A stretch of 14,329 bases of DNA from contig JBAZRT010000019.1 of NCBI GenBank assembly GCA_041662765.1, positions 1 to 14,329 of the forward strand, read 5' to 3'. The position numbers and the translations under genes are program-made. Below the pieces are notes generated by a model. It was not told the DNA's origin. It ran no database searches and saw only the letters and a program-made list of their open reading frames with translations. Source of the stretch: JAPLXD01 sp041662765 (GTDB lineage Bacteria; Patescibacteriota; Minisyncoccia; Moranbacterales; UBA11712). Shown here piece after piece: positions 1-5,512 of this stretch (its first letter is position 1; every line of letters begins with the position of its first letter).

Positions 1-56
1 TTTTTCTTATTATATATGATTGACAGAAAAGTTGAAAGTTGCCAAAAGACCGACAA

Positions 57-91
57 AAAAAGGGTTTCACGAAACTCGTGTTGCCCTTTTT
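57..91 (-). terminator. Rho-independent terminator of the DUF5666-like gene
   Basis: An outer stem AAAAAGGG (57-64) pairs with CCCTTTTT (84-91). An inner stem CACGA (68-72) pairs with TCGTG (76-80) around a three-base loop. Read on the minus strand, the hairpin lies about 25 bases after the TAG stop at 116-118 and runs into a T tract. The outer A/T arms are symmetrical, so it may also stop transcription on the plus strand coming from outside the window. Confidence 0.8.
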
Positions 92-115
92 CAATTTTCG
101 AAAAAATACCAAAGG

Positions 116-715
116 CTAGTCCAGCTTTTTGTAATCGTCTTTCACAATAATATAAAATTTTGTTGTCTTGGTGATGGTTTTTTTGGAGGAGGACCATGTT
201 CCCGTGATGAGTACTTTGTCGTCTTCGCGGATGTCGGCGAATTTTTTCTTTTTCCCGTCATATTTGATCGCGGTGGATTTCACAATTGCGACTGTCATTG
301 TTCCGCGATCGGTGGTCTCGATCTTCACGGTTTGGGTTGTATCGTTGATCTCTTTTACGATTCCGTACATTGTGGCGGATTTTGTCGTTGAGAGATCACG
401 GACGTCAGTGGCTGTCACATTGCGATCATCATCCACGTCCCCTTTGACCTTCAAAACATCACCGTCTTTGATCTCGGAGAACAGGAGTTTCTTGCTGCCC
501 TTACTGGCTTTTCTCTTTTTGGCATTCGTGGCGTCGATCGTATAGGTGTGCCCGTCTTTCACGGCTTTGATCGTGTGATCGCTGCTATCGGTGCTTTTCA
601 CAATGAGATCTTTGATCGTTTTTGTTGCGGCCTGGGATGAGTTTGCAAATGTCAGAAAGAAAAAAGATAAGCATACAGCCGCAACAGTCAGCATTGATCT
701 CGATTTGATTTTCAT
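116..715 (-). CDS. Secreted DUF5666-like protein with two OB-fold-type repeats
   Basis: A predicted exported protein of 199 residues and unknown function. Residues 1-29 form a signal peptide: basic start KIKSR, hydrophobic core about 8-24, and a likely cleavage after SSQA. The mature part is lysine- and threonine-rich and made of two similar beta-rich units, about 33-108 and 113-192. Each follows the pattern of an opening strand, a strand ending in a short polar turn, a lysine-rich segment (KGSKKLLFSEIKDGD, KKKKFADIREDDK) and a closing V-K-G/I-T-G-type strand. This resembles DUF5666 domains, which are thought to adopt an OB-like fold; that assignment is from memory of the family pattern. No catalytic motif is visible. 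The Cys in the signal peptide (residue 15) is not in a lipobox. The gene stands alone, with its own promoter and terminator. The ATG at 715 has no Shine-Dalgarno sequence. Confidence is high for the gene and moderate for the family. Confidence 0.85.
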   Translation of the reverse strand: MKIKSRSMLTVAAVCLSFFFLTFANSSQAATKTIKDLIVKSTDSSDHTIKAVKDGHTYTIDATNAKKRKASKGSKKLLFSEIKDGDVLKVKGDVDDDRNVTATDVRDLSTTKSATMYGIVKEINDTTQTVKIETTDRGTMTVAIVKSTAIKYDGKKKKFADIREDDKVLITGTWSSSKKTITKTTKFYIIVKDDYKKLD

Positions 716-742
716 TTTGTTTGTTTAGAGTTAATTGGCTAT

Positions 743-748
743 ATTATA
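743..748 (-). promoter_or_regulatory. -10 box TATAAT upstream of the DUF5666-like gene
   Basis: On the minus strand a perfect TATAAT (743-748) lies 27 bases before the ATG, giving a leader of about 20 bases without a Shine-Dalgarno motif. The hexamer at the right distance for a -35 (about 766-771, TTTATT) is poor. A consensus TTGACA (778-783) sits 29 bases away, too far for ordinary spacing. Confidence 0.5.
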
Positions 749-801
749 CAACAATTTCGCCTAAAAATAAAATCTCTTGTCAATACTCCACGTGCCAAAA
801 G

Positions 802-842
802 ATATCTGTCCTCGGCGAGCCTCGCCGAGGGCGAATAGATAT
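802..842. repeat. GC-rich palindrome in the divergent region before rnhB
   Basis: Two 10-base arms, CCTCGGCGAG (810-819) and CTCGCCGAGG (821-830), form a perfect inverted repeat around a single C. It is flanked by a weaker outer pairing ATATCT (802-807) with AGATAT (837-842). The GC-rich core contrasts with AT-rich surroundings. It occupies the -35 position of the presumed rnhB promoter, so it could be an operator, or a dispersed palindromic element that landed there. There is no T tract, so it is not an intrinsic terminator. Confidence 0.6.
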
Positions 843-844
843 TA

Positions 845-850
845 TATACT
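845..850 (+). promoter_or_regulatory. -10 box TATACT directly before rnhB
   Basis: TATACT ends six bases before the rnhB ATG (857). A normal start site, about 6-7 bases after the -10 box, would fall on or next to the A of the ATG, so the transcript would be leaderless. No -35 consensus is present; that position is inside the palindrome at 810-830. Confidence 0.45.
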
Positions 851-856
851 GACAAT

Positions 857-1525
857 ATGATCTATCCGCATCTCGAAAAGGAAAAATATCACTGGGATCA
901 GGGAAAAAAGTTAGTTGTTGGCATCGATGAAGCGGGGAGAGGGCCATTGGCCGGTCCGGTGGTGGCGGGGGCGGTGGTTGTCTTTCCTGAAATCACGGAA
1001 AACCTCAAAAACTCTCCGGAATTCAAACTAGTCCGCGATTCAAAAATGTTGTCGGCGCGCCAGCGAGAAAAGGCATACGAGTTCATCATCCAAAATTTTC
1101 AGTGGGGGGTCGGACTTTCGGACGAAAAAACGATTGATCGCGTCAATATTCTTCAAGCGTCTTTTTTGGCAATGAAAAAGGCAATTTCGGAGCTCAAAAG
1201 CAAAACGAAAAGCAATCCGGAAATCATCTTGATTGACGGGTGCAGTCCGATTCCGAACATTTCGATCAGCCAAGAAAGCATCGTGAGCGGAGACAAATTT
1301 ATTTTTTCCATATCCGCCGCGTCCATTGTCGCCAAAGTGACGCGTGACCGAATTATGCTTGAGTATCATGAAAAATATCCGCAATATGACTTTGCAAAGC
1401 ACAAGGGATATGGCACCAAATTGCATTTCGAGATGATCGAAAAGCATGGATTGAGCGATATTCACAGAAAATCTTTTTGCAAGAAAAAAAACCAAAAACG
1501 TCCATCGGCATGGAGGCGCTCTTGA
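857..1525 (+). CDS. rnhB: Ribonuclease HII
   Basis: RNase HII (EC 3.1.26.4) cuts the RNA strand of RNA-DNA hybrids and removes single ribonucleotides misincorporated into DNA; it is a cytoplasmic, metal-dependent enzyme. The protein has 222 residues, normal for the family. The diagnostic start VVGIDEAGRGPLAGPVVAG gives catalytic D24 and E25. The third acidic residue is D127 in ILIDG, and the fourth is probably D164 in AKVTRDRIM. The C-terminal YDFAKHKGYGTKLHFE segment is also typical. A basic tail (KKKNQKRPSAWRRS) follows. The start at 857 is chosen because the conserved domain begins about 20 residues in and a -10 box lies immediately upstream; no Shine-Dalgarno sequence is present. The stop codon overlaps the -35 box of the next operon. 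In many bacteria rnhB sits near other ribosomal or replication genes; no functional link to rplJ is implied. Confidence 0.97.
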   Translation: MIYPHLEKEKYHWDQGKKLVVGIDEAGRGPLAGPVVAGAVVVFPEITENLKNSPEFKLVRDSKMLSARQREKAYEFIIQNFQWGVGLSDEKTIDRVNILQASFLAMKKAISELKSKTKSNPEIILIDGCSPIPNISISQESIVSGDKFIFSISAASIVAKVTRDRIMLEYHEKYPQYDFAKHKGYGTKLHFEMIEKHGLSDIHRKSFCKKKNQKRPSAWRRS

Positions 1526-1550
1526 CAAAATATCTGCGTCTGACTATACT
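1522..1550 (+). promoter_or_regulatory. Consensus promoter of the rplJ-rplL operon
   Basis: TTGACA (1522-1527), a 17-base spacer and TATACT (1545-1550) make a near-perfect housekeeping sigma-factor promoter. The TGA inside TTGACA (1523-1525) is the rnhB stop codon. The start site should be near 1557, about 110 bases before the rplJ ATG, leaving room for the structured leader. Confidence 0.88.
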
Positions 1551-1575
1551 CAATAAGTAAATTAAATAATATATT

Positions 1576-1665
1576 TTTCCGCAGAAATTGGGCATCAAAA
1601 TAAGTCCCAATGAGGAAAAAACAGCGTTTTGCTGTTGTTTCAGATCTGCGGAAAGGCAGATTTTT
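1576..1665 (+). promoter_or_regulatory. Candidate L10 leader with competing stems (attenuator)
   Basis: The rplJ leader can fold in two incompatible ways. Fold 1: TTTCCGCAGA (1576-1585) pairs perfectly over 10 bp with TCTGCGGAAA (1645-1654). This closes a junction that contains hairpins ATTGGG (1587-1592)/CCCAAT (1606-1611) and AACAGC (1620-1625)/GCTGTT (1631-1636). Fold 2: ATCTGC (1644-1649) pairs with GCAGAT (1656-1661) and runs into TTTT just before the ATG, like a short intrinsic terminator. The arm at 1645-1649 is shared, so the folds exclude each other. Known L10 leaders bind the L10-(L12)4 complex to autoregulate rplJL; position and layout fit, but I cannot confirm a match to the Rfam L10_leader family. 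The terminator stem is short (6 bp), so it could instead occlude the start codon. Confidence 0.6.
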
Positions 1666-1668
1666 ATT

Positions 1669-2184
1669 ATGCTTACCAGAGCTCAAAAAGAAAAAGTTGT
1701 TCAAGATTTGACCGAAAAGATCAAAGACGGGAAAGTGATCATCTTTTCCGATTTTGCCGGTACGACTGTCTCTCAGATGAAGGATCTTCGCGATGAACTG
1801 CGGGCGTCCGGTTCAAGTTATAAGGTCACCAAGAAAAAATTGATAGATTTGGCGCTCAAGAATGCCGGAATTGAAGCAAGCGTGCTGGGTCTTGAAGGAC
1901 AAATCGGAATTGCGATCGGGAAAGAAGACGAGACAGCAGCCGCCAAAGTGCTCGCGAAATTTTCGAAAGTCAACAAAAATTTCAAACTGTTGCAGGGAGT
2001 CCTCGAAAACAAAGTGATCAGCGGGAAAGAAGTGATGGCGCTTGCGTCGTTGCCTTCAAGAGAAGAGCTTCTCGCGAAATTGGTTGGCTCGATCAACGCG
2101 CCGGTTTCCGGATTTGTGAATGTCCTTGCAGGAAATATCAGGGGATTGGTGACAGTTTTGAAAGGAATCGCGGATACAAAGTAA
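1669..2184 (+). CDS. rplJ: Large ribosomal subunit protein L10 (uL10)
   Basis: L10 anchors the L7/L12 stalk to 23S rRNA at the factor-binding site of the 50S subunit. This 171-residue protein has the usual length. It begins MLTRAQKEKVVQDLTEKI, followed by the strand VIIFSDFAGTTVSQMKDLRDELRASGSSYKVTKKKLIDLAL, which is the RNA-binding domain. The middle domain carries GLEGQIGIAIGKEDE. The C-terminal region (KLVGSINAPVSGFVNVLAGNIRG and after) includes the helix that binds L7/L12 dimers. An in-frame TTG at 1588 would add 27 residues, but that stretch is cysteine-rich, unlike L10, and coincides with the structured leader, so the ATG at 1669 is preferred. There is no Shine-Dalgarno motif. The gene is followed by rplL after 37 bases; rplK and rplA are not adjacent in this window. 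Confidence 0.97.
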   Translation: MLTRAQKEKVVQDLTEKIKDGKVIIFSDFAGTTVSQMKDLRDELRASGSSYKVTKKKLIDLALKNAGIEASVLGLEGQIGIAIGKEDETAAAKVLAKFSKVNKNFKLLQGVLENKVISGKEVMALASLPSREELLAKLVGSINAPVSGFVNVLAGNIRGLVTVLKGIADTK

Positions 2185-2221
2185 TCACCTCATAATTGTA
2201 TAAATAATAAATCATAATTTT

Positions 2222-2647
2222 ATGACTGAAGAAGCAAAACAAGAAGAGAAGAAAGAAGTTGAAGTGCCGGAAAAGTTCAAGGCGCTTGTCAGCGAGATAG
2301 AAAAGATGTCGGTTCTCGAACTTTCAGAACTTGTGAAAGTGCTGGAAGAAAAATTCGGCGTGAGCGCGTCCGCTCCGATGATGATAGCTGGAGTACCTGG
2401 CCCCGCCGACGGCGGGGGAGAAGCGGTCGAGGAAAAGAGCGAGTTTGATATCGAGCTCGTGGCAGCCGGAGACGCCAAGATCAATGTGATCAAAGTGGTT
2501 CGCGAAATCACTGGGCAAGGCCTCAAAGATGCCAAAGATCTTGTCGATGCCGCTCCGAAGGTGATCAAAGAAAAGGCTCCGAAAGCCGAAGCGGAGGAGA
2601 TCAAGAAAAAACTCGAAGAAGCTGGCGCAACTGTGAACTTGAAATAA
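2222..2647 (+). CDS. rplL: Large ribosomal subunit protein L7/L12 (bL12)
   Basis: L7/L12 forms the flexible stalk dimers that recruit translation GTPases. The protein has 141 residues, about 20 longer than usual because of an acidic/basic N-terminal extension (TEEAKQEEKKEVEVPEK) and an enlarged hinge. The N-terminal dimerisation domain (FKALVSEIEKMSVLELSELVKVLEEKFGV) spans about 19-47. The hinge, about 48-73, carries the unusual VPGPADGGGEAVEE. The C-terminal domain (EFDIELVAAGDAKINVIKVVREITGQGLKDAKDLVDAAP) has the canonical factor-binding helices and ends in ATVNLK. The PGPADGG part of the hinge is encoded by a perfect GC-rich palindrome. The gene is co-transcribed with rplJ and ends 23 bases before a strong terminator. 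No Shine-Dalgarno sequence precedes the ATG. Confidence 0.97.
   Translation: MTEEAKQEEKKEVEVPEKFKALVSEIEKMSVLELSELVKVLEEKFGVSASAPMMIAGVPGPADGGGEAVEEKSEFDIELVAAGDAKINVIKVVREITGQGLKDAKDLVDAAPKVIKEKAPKAEAEEIKKKLEEAGATVNLK
2401..2417. repeat. Perfect palindrome inside the rplL hinge
   Basis: CCCCGCCG (2401-2408) and CGGCGGGG (2410-2417) are perfect inverted arms around one A. In frame it encodes the P-A-D-G-G of the hinge, a segment that tolerates insertions. The local GC content stands out from the rest of rplL. It resembles coding-sequence palindromic elements such as those described in Rickettsia, but no second identical copy is present in this window. Confidence 0.6.
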
Positions 2648-2670
2648 ATTTCAGAACATAGCATAAGAAA

Positions 2671-2698
2671 AAAGACGGGGAGTGTCCCGTCTTTTTTT
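2671..2698. terminator. Bidirectional terminator between rplL and the pseudo-PP2C gene
   Basis: AAAGACGGG (2671-2679) pairs with CCCGTCTTT (2686-2694) over a six-base loop, followed by T residues to 2698. On the minus strand the same hairpin is preceded by A residues and followed by TTTTTTC. It therefore can end both the rplJ-rplL transcript and the convergent gene whose stop is at 2718. Confidence 0.93.
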
Positions 2699-2717
2699 GT
2701 GCAATTTCCAATATTGG

Positions 2718-4751
2718 TTATTCCATCGAAAACTTCGAAAGAGAATCCGTTTTTTGAAGATATATAAGCTTGTTTTTTTCATCAACCGTGAAATCTTTGA
2801 TTCCTGCGATGGATTTGTTCCAATACTGCGCAGCGATCTTTCCATCCTTGGAATACTGGACTACTCTGTGATTTGCGCCATCAAGAACATAAATGTTCTC
2901 GAGTCCCGGAGCGGTGAAAATTGCGTCTATGCGCAAGGGCACTTTGGGTTTTTGAATGTCAATATTCCCGTCGATTTTCCCTTGAAGCAAAGGGATGATA
3001 TTCAGCTTGTTGGCCGCAAAAATATCCTCATTGATCGCAAATTTGTCCGCACTGTTCAGATCCTGTCCGCTTTTCAGCCAATCCTGCTTTTCTCCGAAGC
3101 CGCCCTCCGCGCGGGGATAGCGATAGATTTGATTGGCAGTTGGATCCAAAATATAAATATAGGTCAAATAGGCTTTCATATCGCTTGCGTTCAAGCTGTC
3201 GGGAAAGGATATGTTGTTTTCTTGAAATTTCTTGTTGTTCGGCGTGAAAGAGATTACCTTTTTGTCATCTGTCAGAATGAAAATCGTGCCGAGATCCGGC
3301 ATAACGGCCGCAAGCGTGAATTTTCCGCCGGAGACGCTGTTTTCCATATTTTCGGTTGTGCCATTTGCGGGATCGATTTTCAAAATGGATTTTTCCGCGT
3401 TGAGGATGAAAAGAGAATCGCTCAAAAGCAGCAATTCCCGGCTGTTTGCGGGCAAGGTTGCGACCTCGGAGATATTTTCCACATTCTTTACTTGAACGTC
3501 ATCCAGCGTTGCGGGAGCAGTGGAAACATTTTGAGATGGAGCAGTCACGGGCGGCTGCGGAACATTTTTGCTTCTAAAGACAAAGACAACAACGACAACA
3601 AAAAGCACAATTCCGATGCCCATCCAAATCTTGGGGTTTATCTTTTTCCATTTCATCCAATCAAAATTCTCAGTTGATCTTGACGCGGCCGATCTTGCGG
3701 AGGATATTCTCCCTTTCAAATCAATTCGCCTCAAAGCCGAAAAAGTATTTTTTGAAAAGCGGTTTGCACCCCCGCCCAAAACCGCAGTTGTCTTTCGCAG
3801 CAGAGGCGATATTTTTTTCGCTTTCAATGAAAGAGTCTCTGCAAAAGAAGGTCGGGGAATTTCTTCCGTTTCAGACATATAAAGATGTTTCTTCTTTTCT
3901 GTCTCTGATGGGATTTTGATATCTGTCGGAATGCTTTTCGGCGCGACTTCTTCCTTGGGGAAAAGATTTTTTGGTTCCGCAATCTTTGGTGCAGGGGAAT
4001 ACTCGATCTTTTCCGTTTGTTTTGCAATTGCTTTGAGCGCTTCTTCTTCCGGAATCATATTCACGACAATTGCTCCCGAAAGTTCCGAGTTGGCCATGAG
4101 GGATGCGGAAATAACTTCAGGAAATTCCTCGCGAGGGAAAAACGCGGCGTTTTGGCGAATTTCTTCGAGAGAAAAAATATCCAAAAGATCGCTTGTGGCA
4201 AAAATAAGGCAGTCGCCATATTCAACTTTGCCGCTTGAGATATCCGAAAAAGTTTTGAGCGGATGCAAATCAGCCTCTTCGGCTTCAACTCCCATTCCGG
4301 CGCCGATATCGGCGATCATTCCGCCGCGAAGAAGCAAAGCGGCAGTTGTCCCGAGCTTTGAAAAATGAAGATTGTTTTTTTCAAGCGCGCCGGCCGCAAA
4401 GCTTATTTTTCCGGACCATTTCACTGATCCTTGCCGCGCGAGTTCAGCGAGAGCCATGTTGGCCTTTTTGAGAGCGGCTTCAAAGGCGATGTCAGCCGAG
4501 CGGTCAGTTTTTGAGAAATATTCTTTTTTGAGAACGGACGCGAGAAGATTGGCAACAAAAGACGACTCTTCGGAAGTGTCGGAAATTTTGATAATGCCAA
4601 AAAGTGTTCCCAGTTTTTGCTGTTCGAAGTTTTCCGGTTCATATACGAAAACCATTCCAAATGGAGCGAGCTCCCGCGTGGCCGAGAAAAATATATCCCG
4701 AAAGAGTCCTTTCGGATATCCGTTCTTTCTTTTTTTGGATTGAGAAGGCAT
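2718..4751 (-). CDS. Membrane protein: degenerate PP2C-like domain, one TM span, external propeller-like domain
   Basis: A 677-residue protein of unknown function, read from ATG 4751 (MPSQSKKRK). Residues about 28-235 follow the PP2C/SpoIIE-like fold pattern: SFAAGALEKNNLHFSKLGTTAALLLRG for the A-x-L...GDSRxYLLR strand pair, and DCLIFATSDLLDIFSLEEI for the D-x-LLLCSDGL segment. The metal-binding GD and DG pairs are replaced (LGTT, SDLL), so phosphatase activity is unlikely. Residues about 240-370 are a basic, low-complexity cytoplasmic linker. One membrane helix follows at about 376-393 (GIGIVLFVVVVVFVF). Residues about 417-677 contain repeated strand units such as ELLLLSDSLFILN, GTIFILTDDKKVISFTP, YIYILDPTANQIYRYP and NIYVLDGANHRVVQYSKDGK, which look like NHL/beta-propeller blades outside the cell. 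An in-frame ATG at 4898 would add 49 atypical residues upstream of the promoter and is rejected. A plausible role is passing an external or envelope signal to the cytoplasm, but none is proven. Confidence 0.88.
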   Translation of the reverse strand: MPSQSKKRKNGYPKGLFRDIFFSATRELAPFGMVFVYEPENFEQQKLGTLFGIIKISDTSEESSFVANLLASVLKKEYFSKTDRSADIAFEAALKKANMALAELARQGSVKWSGKISFAAGALEKNNLHFSKLGTTAALLLRGGMIADIGAGMGVEAEEADLHPLKTFSDISSGKVEYGDCLIFATSDLLDIFSLEEIRQNAAFFPREEFPEVISASLMANSELSGAIVVNMIPEEEALKAIAKQTEKIEYSPAPKIAEPKNLFPKEEVAPKSIPTDIKIPSETEKKKHLYMSETEEIPRPSFAETLSLKAKKISPLLRKTTAVLGGGANRFSKNTFSALRRIDLKGRISSARSAASRSTENFDWMKWKKINPKIWMGIGIVLFVVVVVFVFRSKNVPQPPVTAPSQNVSTAPATLDDVQVKNVENISEVATLPANSRELLLLSDSLFILNAEKSILKIDPANGTTENMENSVSGGKFTLAAVMPDLGTIFILTDDKKVISFTPNNKKFQENNISFPDSLNASDMKAYLTYIYILDPTANQIYRYPRAEGGFGEKQDWLKSGQDLNSADKFAINEDIFAANKLNIIPLLQGKIDGNIDIQKPKVPLRIDAIFTAPGLENIYVLDGANHRVVQYSKDGKIAAQYWNKSIAGIKDFTVDEKNKLIYLQKTDSLSKFSME

Positions 4752-4766
4752 ATATTTCTTGAGGTT

Positions 4767-4795
4767 ATTATAGGGAATGGCGGGAAAAATTACAA
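4767..4795 (-). promoter_or_regulatory. Promoter of the pseudo-PP2C/propeller gene
   Basis: On the minus strand TTGTAA (4790-4795), a 17-base spacer and TATAAT (4767-4772) precede the ATG at 4751. The expected start site is near 4760, leaving only about nine untranslated bases and no Shine-Dalgarno sequence. It fixes the ATG at 4751 as the start, because the longer frame would begin upstream of this promoter. Confidence 0.75.
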
Positions 4796-4838
4796 ATTTT
4801 TCAAAGAGGAGCGCAAAATGCCGCGTCGCGCAGTAAAG

Positions 4839-4867
4839 TGGACTTTTTCCGGTTTTTGTTTTATACT
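4839..4867 (+). promoter_or_regulatory. Promoter of the plus-strand operon starting at 4899
   Basis: TGGACT (4839-4844), a 17-base spacer and TATACT (4862-4867) lie 31 bases before the ATG at 4899. The -35 matches consensus at four of six positions. It is divergent from the minus-strand promoter at 4767-4795; the two -35 boxes are about 43 bases apart, close enough for shared regulation. Confidence 0.65.
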
Positions 4868-4898
4868 GGCGGCAGACTAATAAGCTAATATTTTCCAT

Positions 4899-5501
4899 AT
4901 GTCCGAACTATTTTCCCAGCTTTTTGAATCAAAGGTGCGGTCGCGTCTCTTGAAATTCTTCATGCTGAATGACAAACGCGAATATTCAGCGCAAGAAGTG
5001 GCGCAAAAAAACAAAATGAACTCGTCTCAAATCACGAAAGAGCTGAACCGCTTCGAAAAAATGAAGATGATATTTGTACGAACCCGGAAAGGAAAAAAGT
5101 ACTTTCAGACCAACACGGATTTTATTTTCTATCCGGAGATCAAAAATTTGGTTGTGAAATCAAATACGATGCCGGAGTGCCGGAGCCTCAGCCGCATAAA
5201 AGGACTTGGAAAGGTGAAGCTGGCTCTCACCTCGGGCGTTTTTTTGAATTATCCCAAAGGCCGGGCGGATCTCTTGATTGTCGGAGATGAAATGAGCCGG
5301 GCGAAGCTCAAGCATCTTCTCGAGGATATGGAGGCGGAAGTTGGAAAAGAAATCAACTACTCGATCATGGGTTCGGAGGAATTCAAATATCGAACGGATA
5401 TGCTGGACAAGTTTATCATGGATTTTTTGGAAGGTCCGCACGAAGAGATCATCTGCAAAGTGTCAAATCTGAAAGAAATCGCCAATCGAAGGAATAAATA
5501 G
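4899..5501 (+). CDS. Winged-helix protein with nucleotidyltransferase-like C-terminal domain
   Basis: A 200-residue cytoplasmic protein, probably a DNA-binding regulator. Residues about 1-75 look like an ArsR/MarR-type winged helix: KVRSRLLKFFMLNDKREYSAQEVAQKNKMNSSQITKELNRFEKMKMI, then a basic wing RTRKGKKYFQ. Residues about 103-190 resemble a minimal nucleotidyltransferase fold: strand KLALTSGVFLN, then GRADLLIVGDEM with D124 and D130 where the fold's acidic pair would be. The G-S motif of active enzymes is poorly kept (only T-S-G), so activity is doubtful. Fusions of this kind occur in candidate-phyla genomes. It is divergently transcribed from the pseudo-PP2C gene, which makes that gene a natural target, and it heads the operon with rmuC 11 bases downstream. 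Its ATG has no Shine-Dalgarno sequence. Confidence 0.85.
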   Translation: MSELFSQLFESKVRSRLLKFFMLNDKREYSAQEVAQKNKMNSSQITKELNRFEKMKMIFVRTRKGKKYFQTNTDFIFYPEIKNLVVKSNTMPECRSLSRIKGLGKVKLALTSGVFLNYPKGRADLLIVGDEMSRAKLKHLLEDMEAEVGKEINYSIMGSEEFKYRTDMLDKFIMDFLEGPHEEIICKVSNLKEIANRRNK

Positions 5502-5512
5502 GGATCAATTCC

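Noticed and set aside
20..48. TTGACA at 20-25 as a plus-strand promoter
   Set aside because: No acceptable -10 box lies 16-18 bases downstream and no plus-strand gene follows.
656..700. Lipobox around the cysteine in the signal peptide of the DUF5666-like protein
   Set aside because: The residue before Cys is Val, not Gly/Ala/Ser, and the Cys lies inside the hydrophobic core; SSQA is a better ordinary cleavage site.
1588..1668. TTG-initiated N-terminal extension of L10 by 27 residues
   Set aside because: The added residues include CCCF and do not resemble any L10; the region is the structured leader, and the ATG at 1669 gives the canonical L10 start and length.
2682..3677. Long open frame on the plus strand opposite the propeller domain
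   Set aside because: It lies fully antisense to a well-supported gene, has no recognisable motif or start signal, and its composition is that of a complementary-frame shadow.
4752..4898. Longer start (ATG at 4898) for the pseudo-PP2C protein
   Set aside because: It begins upstream of a well-spaced promoter that ends near 4767, and the extra 49 residues have no family resemblance.
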